A stretch of 64,000 nt of DNA from Macrobrachium rosenbergii. Its lineage: Eukaryota; Arthropoda; Malacostraca; Decapoda; Palaemonidae. The notes under the pieces were generated by a model that saw nothing but the letters and a program-made list of their open reading frames with translations, made no database searches and was not told where the DNA came from. Both the position numbers and the translations under genes were made by a program. Shown here one piece after another: positions 20,200-32,304 of this stretch (the stretch's first letter is position 1; every line of letters begins with the position of its first letter). The stretch lies in contig NC_089742.1 in NCBI RefSeq assembly GCF_040412425.1, positions 75,576,125 to 75,640,124 of the forward strand. Direction: 5' to 3'.

Positions 20200-22995
20200 G
20201 TGACTGAGTTTTTTTGACAGCTTTTATTTGCACTAGTCACTCTGTTAGAATTTGATTGGGGCTGTCATCATCCCCTTAAGTAACCCTGTTTAAGCCTGCC
20301 AATGGATACCAAGCCCTTATGGCTGTTTATCAGTATTTTAAATGCTTTGTCATGACACTCAGTGACTATGTATGGTCGCTTGTATGGCGAGTGGGGTGTT
20401 AAGAGAGGCTTTTTTGGTATCACTTTGAATGCAGATGAACTGGCAAGTGCTAAGCTGACTTGGAGCATGTAGTTTCTTGGATGTTTTGTATACTTGTATG
20501 TAGGTTCAGAAGTTTCCTATGACCTTTCATAACCCCAAAAATTGTTTATCTGAGTGACTGTCATTACTGGCAGAGAAGAATTTGCCTGGTATGTAGGTAA
20601 TTTTGATGAGCACCATTTCAGTGGGAGAGGCGTTTAATTCTTCTACTATCAGGGTGCCGAGTGCTGTCTTAAGGAATGTTTTGGATTCTTTCTGACATGC
20701 TGTTGGTGGCGGAGTTGTAGCTATGGTGTGGTGAACTTTGGGTCCTGTCACTTTAGCTAAAGTGGTTTATATTTTGGAGATGAAAACTGAACCTACGTTT
20801 GAAGTTATTTCATTGGGTCTGCTGAAATGGCTGACCAAGCCATCAATAAGTACCTCGGTGCAAGTGTTTGCTGTTGCCTCGAGCCATCAAGTGGTTCTTT
20901 CTGTCACTGTGAAGATGCATCTGAACCCATCAGAGTGGAGAAGAGGTCCCACTTTGCACATGTGGTGATGGCAAACCTGCCATTTGGGGAGTGGGAATTT
21001 GCCAGTGGTGAACACCATGTGATGGGTCACTTTGCCCTTTTGGCACTTAATGCACTGCTTTGCCTTTGCCTCCGTTTTTATATGTCTCTTACCTGCATGC
21101 CATACAAATTTTTGTGTCATGAGTTTGGCTGTTGTTCTGCTAAATGGATGAGCAAGTCTGTGGATGAGGTTGATCACTTTTTCTGGGAGAGAGCTTTGTG
21201 CCAGGGAGTGCTGGCAGATCATGCTGGTATTACAGAGTATGGTTTGTCCTATGTCACTGAAAGGGACATCTTCCCATTTCAGACTCGTTATGGTAGCGAG
21301 ATAGTTTCTTGTTTAGTGATCTTGTTGTTGGATGTTAGTGAGTTCTTTATAGTTTATTCCCAGCTGAACACTTAATTGGACAGGGCATTTGTTATGGGGT
21401 CTTTCTTTCCAGGAATGTGTTGTCTTTGATTAGGGTGTGGACCATTGATTGGTGATCCGTCAGGATGGTGAAGGGGGCACCTTCAAGTAGGTGATGGAAA
21501 AGCCTGGTACTCAGTATAAGGCAAGAACTTCTAGTCTAAGATGCTATTTTCTTTCTATGATGGTGTTAACTTTCGAGCGAATAATCAAGCCTTTTGGTGG
21601 AGCTGTTCACTGATGCTCAAAGCAAAATTACTTGAGCCAGTTGTGGGAAACACCAGCATCATAGTGTTGGTCTGTGTGCCCTAGGTTGTTCTGAAGGTGT
21701 CCTGTTGGGCAGGGCTCCAAGTGGATGTCTTGGTGTCTCTGCTGGGGGCATCATAGTGGGGCCCCATAGTTTGGGTGATGTTGTGCTCTTGCTGTAGCTC
21801 TTTTATGGCAGTTGGAGTCAGGTATTTCCTTATGGCTGACAACTTGGAGGGTAGGGGATGTAATCTGTTTCCAGATACATGATATGAACCAATGTAATCT
21901 GTTCCCATATATATGACATGAGCCAAAAATTCGACAGAAGTCCCAATGATGCATTTGTCAAAACAGATATTTAGGCAGTAGTCTCTTGGAAGGGTGTATG
22001 GCTCTGATGTGATTTTGGTGCTCTTCCTGGTTTCTGGAGAATATAAGTACATCAACAATGTATCTGACACAGAATTGGAGGTCTCCCAGGATGTTATCCA
22101 GCAGCTTCTGAAATGTATCCCCTAAATTCTGGATGCCAAATATCTAATAGTTAAAGGTAAAGGTATATATGTCATGTCCAGAAGGGCATGATGGTAGCTA
22201 CTGTTGGGATATTTTTGCTGTGGACTTAACGTGGAAGTAGCTGTTTCGTTGAACTTGAAGAAGATTCTCACCATGTGTGGGGCGGGGGTAATGTCCACCA
22301 TGCTGGGAAGGGGATATTTGGAGGTTGAAGAGCCTTAAGTCTCCTTGAGGGTGCTGGGGGCCCCTCTAATTTCTTGACTATTTGGATAGGTGAAGACCAG
22401 GGGGTCGAGGACCCCTGGCAAAGGCCAGTGCATTCAGTCTCTTTGAAGGCATTCTTTGTAGTGAGTGGTTTCTCTGGTGGGAGGCAGCATAACTTGAAGT
22501 GGTCTAAGGGACTGATTGTCTTGATAAAATGGATGTTGCGTTCTGCAGGTACACTGATGTTTTGACATAGTTCTGGTCTGATTATATCAGGGAACTCCTG
22601 TGGTAGGTGGTGTAAGGTTCATGGGTCCTGCCATTGAGATATGTGGCTACCTAGGGCCTGAGAAGAGCAGGGCCACTTGGAGGGAGGACAGGTCCAAGAG
22701 GTGGTGATGAGTGATGTCCATCTGCAGCCTGCAGCATCTGAGGAAGTCGGCAACAAGTAGGGGTGTTTGGACATTTGCAACAACAAACTTCCATCTGCAT
22801 TTTCTTCCAATTTGGCGGAGGTTGAAAGTCCAATGGCCATATGATGCTATGAGGCTGCCAATGGCAGCCACTGAGTAATTGGGTGTCTGGTTGTCATCAG
22901 CAGTCTTCCTTTGATGATGGTAGTATGGACATGAAGGTGCCTTTTTCCACTACAAACCTCCTACCGGAGGTGCTTTCGGCAACATAGATTCGGGT
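20200..22995 (-). mobile_element. Gypsy retrotransposon remnant 2 (protease-RT-RNase H-integrase)
   Basis: Minus-strand polyprotein in the Gypsy order. Protease region about 22995-22600: PLLVADFL and LQMDITHHHLLDL match the 'GaDFL....l.vD......L' pattern. RT region about 22100-21750: YIVDVLIFSRNQEEHQNH stands where the family has YxDDxLIFS. FLAHVIYMGTDYI and AIRKYLTP follow. RNase H about 21650-21440: LFARKLTPS and HHPDGSPINGPHPN. Integrase about 21222-20750: NLIHRLAHPFSRTTAKLMTQ, KFVWHAGKR and CIKCQKGK (H-x3-H and C-x2-C zinc-binding), then VGPLLHSDGFRCIFTVTERT of the catalytic core. Frameshifts and stops throughout. Gypsy elements are LTR retrotransposons; the long terminal repeats were not identified. 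Confidence 0.82.
20887..21222 (-). pseudogene. Gypsy integrase, zinc-binding domain and start of core
   Basis: Longest open piece of the element, 111 codons. The HRLAH and CIKC pairs form the HHCC zinc-binding domain. VGPL plus SDGFRCIFT is the start of the DDE core, where family members read 'D.vGPl..s.g.rYl.t..Dr.T'. The first core Asp would lie in the region reading HHHMCKVGPL and is not present, so the copy is catalytically dead. Confidence 0.82.
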
Positions 22996-23149
22996 AGTTT
23001 TCAAGTTGTAGTGGAGCTACTTGAAGTTCACTTTCTAGTATTAAAAACCATAACCAATTCTTGTTTCCAAATAAAGAATCAAAGCAAGTCAAGGCTGGAT
23101 CCTGCTGGAATGTAATCCCTCAAAAGGTTTTAATGTTTTTTCATTGGTT

Positions 23150-23600
23150 TAGATTTATCTGGAAGAATCTCAAGGTAACTGCTCTGGGAGGCCCACCCAA
23201 TTAACACCTTACCCCCCGTGGCTGAAGGGCTGTCATTCCATTGAGACTGGACCTAACATTAATGGGTGCGTGTGAAATATTGTTTCCCCTCACTCAGCCA
23301 CAGCATGCATCAACCTCCATTTTCCATCAAGGGATCAAGAGCAAAAATTTCCATAATCCAAATAATTTCAGAGTCAAAGCAGCTGAGGTGCAAGACTTCC
23401 GGGACCTTGGTGTCCACTGCCTTCAAAGCACTGGAACATTACCTTTGAGCTCCCATCCTCTAAGCCCCCAACAATGGCAGTTAGGTAGGTTGAAAACTGC
23501 ACCACATCACAAATATCAATGGAATCAAAATAAACCATGACATATCAAGGCTAGATATGAACAAAGGAAGTTTACATTTGATTGACAGCAGTAACATAGA
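23150..23600. repeat. Dispersed repeat, copy 1 (related to 49180-49610)
   Basis: Shares ordered phrases with 49180-49610: CTGGGAGGCCCACC, TTTCCCCTCACTCAGCCACA, CCATCAAGGGATCAAGAGC, CAAATAATTTCAGAGTC, GTGCAAGACTTCCGGGACCT and TTCAAAGCACTGGAACATTA. It begins about 150 bp upstream (minus-strand sense) of the Gypsy protease, so it may be a Gypsy leader or LTR, but the second copy has no recognisable Gypsy coding next to it. Confidence 0.6.
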
Positions 23601-25770
23601 AGAATATTCTGCTTCTGTGTAGCTGAAAGCCATTACAGTACTAATAGCCACAAGTTTGAGTCCTGCTGTCGCACTAATTAAAAGTTAACTAAACCCAAGA
23701 CTGCAATTTAATCAGCAAATTACGTTTGTTGAACATTATAAGGCAGGTGAAAAAGATTTGTTTGAGTAATAATACTTAGAACAAGAAAACTGTTACAATG
23801 TCAGAGAGTTGAGAGAAGAGCACATAATCGTAGAAAGCAATGCAGCTACAGAGCAAAATGAACAGCATGAATTGTGCATGGAATACGATTTGCATGGCAT
23901 TAAAAAGGGTGTGTGCTTACCAAGCAACAAAAATAACACATGAATGCTAATTTTGTTACAAATAAATCCAGAGGTACATAATACAGTAATCATAGATGTT
24001 ACTTTCTTTTTTAAACTTAGATACCCACAAAAGACAAATGTTAACATTTAGAGAAAAACTGTGGCAGCTGTTTAAAATTGCTCTATCTACCCAAAAAACC
24101 AGCATGGTGCAGATGAAAACCAATCACAAAAGGATGGGAAAGACTAAATATAATGGCTATGTGATACAAACTTAGCATAAAACACTCATGTACTATCTAA
24201 TGGAGTACAATGCAGACCCATTTCCCAACATGAAAATCAGTGTAACTCCCAGCTTTTAACATTTGCATCATATAATAAGACTATTTAACGGTTGTCTCAG
24301 CCACATTAATTTCCTGCCTTACACAGGTTTGGCTTACAGCAGATGATGTCCATTATCTAACCTTACTAAATACCAAATTCATGTTTCTACTGTATTATGA
24401 TCTGACATGGAATAATCTCTTACTCTGAAGTGTTCACATGTCAAGTTACTTTAACTGGAAATACTAAAAAAATTTTTAGTTTGTCATTTGTCATGCCTAA
24501 TGATGAGTTAGCAATGCAGTATAAACTTGTATGTTTTTAACATTTTGTTGAAAAATTTCACTTACATTAAAGCACTTCATGATCTACACATTTCATTATT
24601 AGAATTTGACTCACAGATTATTTGACTGCTATGTTTTGTTAGCAAGATGTCACTTACATTAGAGAACTTCATGGATTCCACACATTTCATCATTAGAATT
24701 TGACAAACAGATTATTTGACTGTTGTTTTGAATGACTGATCACTATTAGTGCTCTGCAGATACCTGTGCTGCAAGAAGGGAATAAACAATGAACTTTATC
24801 TGGGGTGTCACCCCATTAACAATGATCCCACAGGCACACATACAAATACTGCCTTACATAAAAAAACTAATTGAGAAGGAGCAGAAATAAGTTTGAAAAC
24901 CTATCAACTTCCACACACACACAAAACTTATTTCTTAATTGATAAAATTCCTTTGGTAATAAAATGTTTCTCAATCTAGTAAGGCAATCATCTGCAAAAC
25001 AAAAAAAAAAGGCCTTTGCAGCACCACACAATTCATGTAAGGGGTAATGCCTGATGCAGTGTGCTTTGCAGCATCCACTCAGGCCCAGCTGTGTTGCTTT
25101 CTGTCTATTTACTCTTCATGCCTTTGATCTCGTCTCATTCAGCTAACTTCAGCTTGAACTTGTTTCATACTCAATTTTCATTTAAGATAAAATTGTTGTA
25201 GCAAGGCCTGGGAGAGCTTAGAAACATAACTTTGTGGGATTGTGATTTTGGGCAATAACTTTAGCTGCTGCTGACATACCTTCAACTACATGTTAGTTGT
25301 TCAGCTTGAAATTTTCTGATTAACACAAACGGCATCTTTTAAAGTGAGGGTTTTACTATTGTATAAATTTCTAATTTCGTTTACCAGATTTTTCAGCGCT
25401 GCTTACCAGTCATAATTAACATAGTGCTTGAGGGGATGGTTCTACCCTGCCTCTCATACATGTAGGGATTATTCAAAGAGAATTATCATTGAAACCAGTC
25501 CAAAATACAAAATTCCACAAAAATTTGTTCTTTTCCTTAAATTTCTTATTGCAATAACTGATGTATATACCAGTAACATTAAATATCTCTGGAAGGCAAA
25601 TTTATCATACTTTTTCAGATACAAAAAATTTATAAATCTCTACAACATTTTCTTTAAATATTTATTTTTATATAAGTTCTTAATCCATAAATCAGATAGT
25701 TGCTTTACCCAAATATATGAAATAAACTTTCTGTTTAGTAGCTCCAAATTTAAATGACTATCAAAATGGT
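23601..25770. other. AT-rich intergenic sequence; contains one short tandem duplication
   Basis: About 2.2 kb with no coding signature. The only structure I see is a 92-bp direct duplication: CTTACATTAAAGCACTTCAT at 24561 and CTTACATTAGAGAACTTCAT at 24653, both followed by ACACATTTCAT and TTAGAATTTGAC. Confidence 0.5.
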
Positions 25771-25962
25771 ATTTTCATAATAAAATTAAGTTTCATATAT
25801 ACTTACCAAGTAGTTACATACCTATACTGTACTTTCTATTTGATCGGCAGTTAAAAATTTGAAGTTCGTAGTAGCGATTCATTTGTTTTAAGTGTAGGTA
25901 ACAACCCCGCCCTCTAACGGGGAACGATAAGTACAACAACACAGAGAAAATCACTTCTTTTG
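25771..25962. repeat. DIRS copy 1 inverted terminal repeat, left
   Basis: Reads ATTTTCATAATAAAATTAAG, then CTTACCAAGTAGTTACAT, GATCGGCAGTTAAAAATTT, TTTGTTTTAAGTGTAGGTAA and AAAATCACTTCTTTT. From ACTTACCAA inward it is the inverse of the right end. The outermost 30 bp differs between the two termini, as in DIRS1. Confidence 0.9.
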
Positions 25963-26024
25963 TGCTCAATTGTCCATCAGAGGGGAGGAGGAGGGCTCAG
26001 ATCTGTAATTACTTGGTAAGCATA

Positions 26025-27299
26025 CGAGGTGTCCCAAAAGTAATGAAACTAAATTCACAAAATATATTTTTACTGAAAATTTTTACAAAGGAACATTGCC
26101 CCCCACAAAATAACATCCCCTAGAATTATTACACCGGTTCCAGTGATTTTTCCATTCTTTGTAGCAGTGCTGGAAGTCATTTTCCAAAATGCTGTTAAGA
26201 CTGGTAGTCACAGCTCTTTGGATGTTCTCTAAGCTTTCAAAACCAGTCCCTTTGAGGTGAGATTTCAGCTTTGGGAAAATAAAACAGTCACAGGGGCTAG
26301 ATCTGGGCTGTGAGCTGGGTGTGGGAGCGTTCCAGCGGTTTTCTTAGCTAAAAATTCGTTGATCTATAAGGCGTTGTGACATGGTGCATTGTCATAGTGA
26401 AGGATCCAAGAAGTGGCAATCTCAGGGCAAACCTGCAAAACACTTTTTCTCAAACGTTCTAGAACTTCTTGGTAAAAGGTTTGGTTAACAGTGGTCCCTT
26501 GTGGTACAAACTCTTTGTGGATGAACCCTTTTGTATCGAAAAACACAATCAACATCGGTTTCACTAGAGATTTGGTCATGCATACTTTCTTCGGTTTGGG
26601 TGATGCTGGAGTGTGCCACTCACAACTTTGACGTTTTGTTTCGCGATCGTACCCAAACACCCATGATTCATCACCAGTAATCACTCTGTTTAACATTTGG
26701 TTCAGTAGACAAATGATTGACAATATCCTGACAAATGGAAAGACGAGTTTCTTTCTGTTCCTCAGTCAAGTTCTTGGGCACAAGTTTGTCACAAATCTTC
26801 CTCATATTCAAATCCTCGGTAACAATTCGATGGATAACTGTTTTTGGTATTCCTACTTCATCAGCAATGAGTCTGATGTTCATCCGCCTGTCAGTGTCCA
26901 GGACAGCCTTCACAGGGCCAACATTTTCAGGATGATGAAGGGCGACCAAATTGTGGTTCATCTTTAAAATTTTCACGGTTGTCCTTGAAGGCCTTATGCC
27001 ATCTGTAGATTTGTGTCCTTGACAGTGCATGTTATCCATATGCAAAATTAATCATTTCAACCATTTTTGGAAAGGATTTCCCAAGTAAAGCACAAAATTT
27101 GAAAGTACAACGTTGTTCAATATATGGCTGCATTTCGGATTGAAACAAGACTGCCAGACACAGCAGCACATCCTAACACACCTACTTCTTCTAATTGCTC
27201 GTATTCAACTGACAGTAATTACAATGTCGCCTTCATATCCCTACCTACTCACCCGACTCCCTGATTTCTTTTGCGACATTTCTTTTGCGACACACCTTG
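26025..27299 (-). mobile_element. Mariner-type DNA transposon
   Basis: Bounded by TA at 26023-26024 and 27300-27301, with imperfect terminal inverted repeats CGAGGTGTCCCAAAAGTAAT (left) and, inverted from the right, CAAGGTGTGTCGCAAAAGAAAT. The length, 1.275 kb, is normal for mariner. The transposase reads on the minus strand. It sits inside the DIRS internal complementary region, so it is younger than that insertion. Confidence 0.9.
26270..27045 (-). pseudogene. Mariner transposase, frameshifted
   Basis: The first part (27045 to about 26700) gives LDTDRRMNIRLIADEVGIPK and VIHRIVTEDLNMRKICDKLV, the second helix-turn-helix and linker. A one-base frameshift near 26700 moves the frame into VITGDESWVFGYDRETKRQS (first catalytic Asp), then MLIVFFDTKGFIHKEFVPQG and ILHYDNAPCHNAL (second catalytic Asp). 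The third-Asp box (family: SPDLAPCDF) is corrupted to TAQI plus a stop, although FPKAEI downstream still matches. The N-terminal HTH is missing. Not functional. Confidence 0.88.
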
Positions 27300-27419
27300 T
27301 ATATAAAACTTAATTTTATTATGAAAATACCATTTTCATATATGTAACTTACCAAGTAATTACATAGAAGGCAAAGCATCCTCTTCTATTTGAGAGTGTG
27401 CCTCTAAATTAAGGCTTCT

Positions 27420-28340
27420 ACGAAAGAATGACAATACATTCTTTGACATAGGCTTAGACGGGTTTCTCACAGAACACCAGAGGTTACTAGCAGGGACGCT
27501 GATCTTTTTTGTCCTGTCTAAATAATACCTCAAAAGCCCTTACTGGACACAGGACTCTTCCCTCCTCTTCTGGTCCTAGAATATCCACATGGTTTTTAAT
27601 GGGGAATGAGCGTGGCCAGGGATTAGGAGACCCGTTCTTTGCTAGGAAACGAAGTAAAAAGGAGCAGACAGCATATCCTTCCGAAAAATCGTGTTTGTCA
27701 ATTGCTGCATCTCGCTCACTCATTTAGCCATGGCCAAGGCTACTAGAAAAAGTGTCTTCATCGTTAAATTCTTAAGAGAAATAGAATGGAGAGGCTCATA
27801 AGCAGGGCTCATTAACCATTCCAGTACCACGTCCAAATTCCATAAAACAGACACATCTCACAGCTGCTTAGTAGTCTCGAAAGACCTAATTATATCACTA
27901 AGGTCTTGATTAAAACCTAAGTCTACTCCCCTGTGTTTAAAATCTGACCCCAACATCGATCTGCAGCCTCTAATAGTCGATGAAGAGAGCCTCTTATTGT
28001 TCCTTAAGAAGAGAAGGAAGTCTGCTATTTGAGATATTGTCGCTGCACCACTTGCAGAAGATGCCCCACTTGGCCTGGTAGACTGCTGTCTACATCTGGT
28101 AATAGTTTCCGCAGCTTGCTTTGAAAACTCCTTCGCTCTGACAAGTCTCTGGATAGCCTGAATCCTGTCAGAGCTAGAGCGGATAGGCCTTGGTGAAATT
28201 TCCAGAGGTGGGGCTGTTTGAGAAGATGTGAACTTTGAGGCAGAAGCCTTGGAAAGTCCACAAGTAGCTTTAGAAGGTCCGGGAACCATTCCTCGATTGG
28301 GCAGGAGGGAGCTATCAGTGTCATTGACATGTTGTTGTGA
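27420..28340 (-). pseudogene. DIRS tyrosine recombinase, truncated
   Basis: The N-terminal SAM-like part reads ISQIADFLLFLRNNKRLSSS and TIRGCRSMLGSDFKHRGVDL (about 28050-27900). The catalytic-domain start is a frame away: LFLVALAMAK then SERDAAIDKHDFSEGYAVCS (about 27760-27660), with RSFPIKNHVDILGPEEEGRV and LCPVRAFEVLF. The conserved Arg of the SEL/R box is lost (ERDAA). The HxxR and Tyr boxes should follow but the sequence runs into the internal complementary region after about 27420, so the C-terminus is deleted. The recombinase would integrate the circular DNA. Confidence 0.85.
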
Positions 28341-28399
28341 GACTGGAACTTGTTGAGAACTGCTCTCACCATGTTGAAAGGGGGAAAGGGGTAAAGGTT

Positions 28400-29052
28400 T
28401 GCCCAGTTTACTAGCATGGTATCCGTATCCGTTGCCCATGCCTGTGGGTCTGGAAGTGGGGAGCAATATACAGTAGAGGAAGACGGTAATTCCTCGATGT
28501 GGCGAACAGATCTACTGTTGGTCTGCCCCACAACTTCCAGAGGTTGTCGCAGACTGTCGAATTCAGCGCCCATTCTGTCGAGAGGACTTGTCCCTGTCAA
28601 CTTGGTTCGTCTGCCAGGGGATTCACCCTCCCTTGGATGAATCTTGTAGTGATCCTGACCTGATTCTGGTCCACCAAAATGAAAAGCTCTTTTGCTGCCT
28701 CATTCAGGGAGAACGAGTGGGTTCCGCCCTGTTTCCTGATGCACGAGAGAGCTGTGGTGTTGTCTGAATGAACCACCATGGTTCTGTCTGTTGCTAATTT
28801 CACAAAGTGCTTCAGGCCTAAATGAATGGCTGAAGACTCCCTGACGTTGATGTGCAACCTCCTTTGCTCTGGAGACCACGTGCTGGAAGTTTCTAGGGTG
28901 CCCAAAAGTGGTCCCCAATCCTGGTCCAAGGCGTCTGCATAAAATGAGAGGTCGGGGCTCAGAAGATGAAGAGACTTTCCCTCTGACAGTCTGTCTCTGG
29001 ACGTCCACCACCGGAGATCCTCTTTTATCTCTGCTGTAATTGGAAACATCAC
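28400..29052 (-). pseudogene. DIRS RNase H and RT-linked domain
   Basis: 29052-28597 is open for 151 codons: SFYADALDQDWGPLLG, WSPEQRRLHINVRESSAIHL, VHSDNTTALSCIRKQGGTHS and RFIQGRVNPLADEPS. This is the DIRS RNase H with D-E-D-D type residues, where the final family motif is 'N..AD.LSR'. The overlapping next frame (28600-28025) continues FDSLRQPLEVVGQTNSRSVR and PLPDPQAWATDTDTMLVNWA, NLYPFPPFNMVRAVLNKFQS, the domain that family members read as 'DLFAt..N..lp.y.s..pdp.A...Da....W....YaFPP'. The DLFAT part is altered to TNSRS here. Confidence 0.88.
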
Positions 29053-29760
29053 TGTATCTGGTAGTCCCCTTTTGTTTCAGCTTGCCCCAGGAAAAACTGG
29101 AGGGGCCTCATGTGAAGTCTTCCTAGCTTCACAAACTGTTTGATGGAGGAGAGGGTTCCCAGCAAACTTATATACTGATTCGCAGAGCAAACTGGAAGAG
29201 AGAGGAGATCTTGAACCGACCGTAGAGAGGACTCTATTCTCTTGAAGGAGGGAAAAACCCAAAAACTCAAAGAGTTGATCTTCATCCCTAAATAGAGAAC
29301 CTCCTGAGTTAGGACTAGTCGAGACTTCTGATTTATCAGAAGTCCGAGTTCCTTGACAAGGAGATAGTACTCACGTGAATACCTGAGGAGCAGTGGAAAG
29401 ACCTAAACACAGCGCTCGAAACTGGAAACTCTGCCTCTTAAGATAAATTTCAGGTATTTCCTGGATTCTGGATGGACTAGAATATTGAAATATGCCTCTT
29501 GCATATCTAGTGTTATCATCCAGTAGCCCTGCTGGATGGAGGATAACACTGACTGATTTGTCTCCATCTTGAACTTCATTTTCTGAATATAGAAGTTCAA
29601 TGAGCTCATGTCAAGGACAGGTCTCCACACACCCTGATGTCTTGGGGACAACGAACAAGTGGTTGTAAAAACCTCTTGAAGTAAGATCTTCCACCACTTC
29701 TATGGCTTTCTTCCTTAGGAGAGCTGACATTTCCTCCCTGAGAGCTATAAACCTCTTAGA
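29049..29760 (-). pseudogene. DIRS reverse transcriptase with catalytic box deleted
   Basis: Open pieces: GVWRPVLDMSSLNFYIQKMK, FKMETNQSVLSSIQQGYWMI and TLDMQEAYFNILVHPESRKY (29651-29403), with the first catalytic Asp in TLDM. CLGLSTAPQVFT follows in another frame. The sequence then jumps directly to YYLLVKELGLLINQKSRLVL and TQEVLYLGMKI. The YLDDWL segment that should lie between these is absent, a deletion of roughly 100 bp near 29370. RT thumb: SANQYISLLGTLSSIKQFVK, LGRLHMRPLQFFLG. Confidence 0.87.
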
Positions 29761-30069
29761 GCCCTCTGAGTATGCCATCAATGTGATCGGCTGTAGTTAC
29801 GAGAGGAGGGTACTCTATGAAAGGAATCGAATAACCCTCTTTTAAAACCTTTATTGTACAAGGTTCCGCGTGTCTGGCACTCCACTCTTCCAAAAGAGAT
29901 AGAGAGTCTGGCCCCTACAGGTGCAAGAAGGATGGGAGAATCACTTTCTGGAAGAGGGTTTGCTAGAAGTCCTTTTGACGGACCTTGCTGGAAAACGCAC
30001 CTTGGAATGGGGCCTAGAGAAGACCTGTCTGCCTCCTCGAAAGGGCTACTGCTGTAGAGGAGATACCAA

Positions 30070-32167
30070 CTTAGATGAGAATGGAGTAGAAGGTTCCTTG
30101 GGGCACTTCGCTGATTTGAATTAAAAGGCCTTGGGTAGACTTTTTCTGTAAGTCGGTGGCAATCTCCTTAATCGCCGAATGCGGAAATAAGAAGTGCCTG
30201 TCCAAAGGAGAGTACAGAATAACAGATTTCTGGACAGACGTAACTCCTTTTGTGGTGAAAGAGCACCACAGCTCCCTCTTCCTGAGAACTCCTATAGCAA
30301 AGAGAGCTGCCAGTTCCGAGGAGCCATCCCTCACTGCTTTATCTGCACAAGATAAAACACCTAACCAGTCAAAAGACATCCGTCGCAAGAACGTCCTGTT
30401 CTTCAGTCTTCCTGGCTAGTGCTCCTATTGTCCAATCCAGAAAGCTGAACACTTCCAGGACCTTAAATAAATGTTTGACTAAATGGTAAAATTCTGATGA
30501 GGCGAGGTATACCTTTGCCGAAGAAAAAGCAGAATGTCAATCAAGTCAATCAATCCCGAGAAGTCACCTTGGGAAGAGGCAGCACCTCTCAAGGGTGGAG
30601 CTTCTCCTCTCGAATAGGATAGATATCTCTTGGTTGTAAATCTTGCTGGAGGTAAGGCAAAAGCAGCCTTCCCTTGCTTCCTCTTAATAGGTAACCAATC
30701 CTCTACTTCCTTGAGAGCCTTCTTAGCTGAGGAAGAGAGAACCATCTTTGACAGTGGAGAGCTAAAGACTGTCCGATTCCTCATCAAGAATGCACAGTAG
30801 AAGTGGGCGAAACTGGAGTGGCTGGCTGGAAGTGCGAGGGGAAAAAAAAAAGACGCTAAAAAGTACTTCAGAAGAGAAGCATAAGCCGTAGGTGTAGGTT
30901 CCTGGACGACCTCTTCCTCTTCAGAAGACACGGGAGACAAGGAAGCCTCTTGAGAAGGCTTATGCAAGGATGCAGCCTTGTGCAGCAAGCCAAGCACATC
31001 ATCTAATTGCTTCTTAATGTGCAAAAGAGGTATCCTCAGACATTAAGGCAGGCACAGCAGAAGAATGTGGGTGCTCGGTTGGTGCCAGGCGCCGGGAAGA
31101 CAACGAGCGCTTACAAGATGGGCGCTCCGGAGAACGAGATGGGCACTCTGGAGTCAGAGACGGGCGCTTGGGAGTCTGAGACGGGCGTTCGGAGACTGGA
31201 TGCCGCTCTGGTGAATATGCTGACAGCTCATGGAGGTGCCCAGAAGATGAGCATTTGCTGGAAGAGCACTTAGGAACCATGAGCAGAATCTCTAGCGTGC
31301 TTGGGAGAGATGGGAGAGAGCCCTCTTCCACTACGTCTCTTTAAAGGACGAGACTCCCCCAGAAACTGCCACACATATCTCTTCTCCGGACTGGAGAGAT
31401 CAGAATCCGATAACAGCTGGTGGACACTCACAGCGACGCCTTTCCAATGGCTGTCAGAACTATGCACCACAGAATCGGATGAGGGGGTGACTGCCCGTGG
31501 GCAAACCCTGCTGACCTCCCTTGGACCTCCGGTAAGTCTATTCCCAGGTTCAGGGGAGTGTGACAGTGACCTTCATCTGGGAGAATCAGCAGGACAGACA
31601 GCCACCTCCTCCACTGGCACTGACACTTGTTTAAAACTGAACTTCGCCCATCAGGACCTTAAGCGACTCGCCTAATTTAGATACAATGTTGGCCACAAGA
31701 TCAAATTTCCATCGGCATTGGGATCGGAAGCATGGGAGCCAGGAACAGGAGTTGGTGGAAAAATATTTGGAGGACTAAGAATGGGGGATAACACAGGGGC
31801 AGAAGAAGGAGGAACATTACAGTCTGGGACTTGAATGTTAGAGACAGGTTCTAAACTTAAAGCTCTACCCTTGGCTCTAACAGCCACCTTCCTCTTCCTA
31901 TCCCTATCCAATTTATCCAAATGAGACTTTAAAACTTTCCACTTTTTCTCACCCGATCCAATAAGACTTTCCACTTCTCATCCCATTCAATAAAACTTTC
32001 CACTTTTTCTCATCTCATCCAACACATTCAGCACACGTAAGATCTTTTGAGCATTCTTGTGATCTACACTTAACACACATCGTATGACTATCATAAGTCA
32101 CTTTCGTCATACGAGTCTTACATCCTTCTCTACAATATCTAATACTTGATGAGCCAGAATCAGACAT
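30070..32167 (-). pseudogene. DIRS gag-like ORF1
   Basis: Starts at ATG 32167-32165 with MSDSGSSSIRYCREGCKTRM and a Cys-rich run, MCVKCRSQECSKDLTCAECV, a likely zinc-binding N-terminus. A stop follows near 32017, and the reading resumes as a basic and Pro/Ser-rich protein (RDRKRKVAVRAKGRALS, 31974-31672). A short-period repeat encodes RPSxTPxCPSRSPERPS (about 31215-31110). DIRS copy 2 starts with the same MSDSGSSS. The C-terminal conserved block DWLGVLSCADKAVRDGSSEL and KRELWCSFTTKGVTSVQKS (30388-30200) is shared with copy 2. DIRS ORF1 proteins are thought to package RNA; that is family knowledge. Confidence 0.75.
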
Positions 32168-32304
32168 ATTGTAGGAATAACAGCTAAGCTAAGCTGAAAA
32201 GCTACCAAAATCAACAATACTTCACCAATTCCTTGGAAAATCAATGAAAAACACTTCAAACCCAACCACCAAAACATTCGATGTTACGTCGAACGTCGGC
32301 AGAA

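Larger units (their letters stand above)
26004..27371. other. Internal complementary region of DIRS copy 1, split by mariner
   Basis: Left half GTAATTACTTGGTAAGCA (up to about 26022). After the mariner the sequence resumes TATAAAACTTAATTTTATTA then TGAAAATACCATTTTCATAT and GTAACTTACCAAGTAATTAC. Together these are the inverse of the left terminus followed by the inverse of the right terminus. In DIRS1 this region templates formation of the circular intermediate. Confidence 0.88.

Noticed and set aside
20827..21375. 182-codon plus-strand frame as a possible gene
   Set aside because: It is antisense to the Gypsy integrase, which has recognisable HHCC residues on the minus strand.
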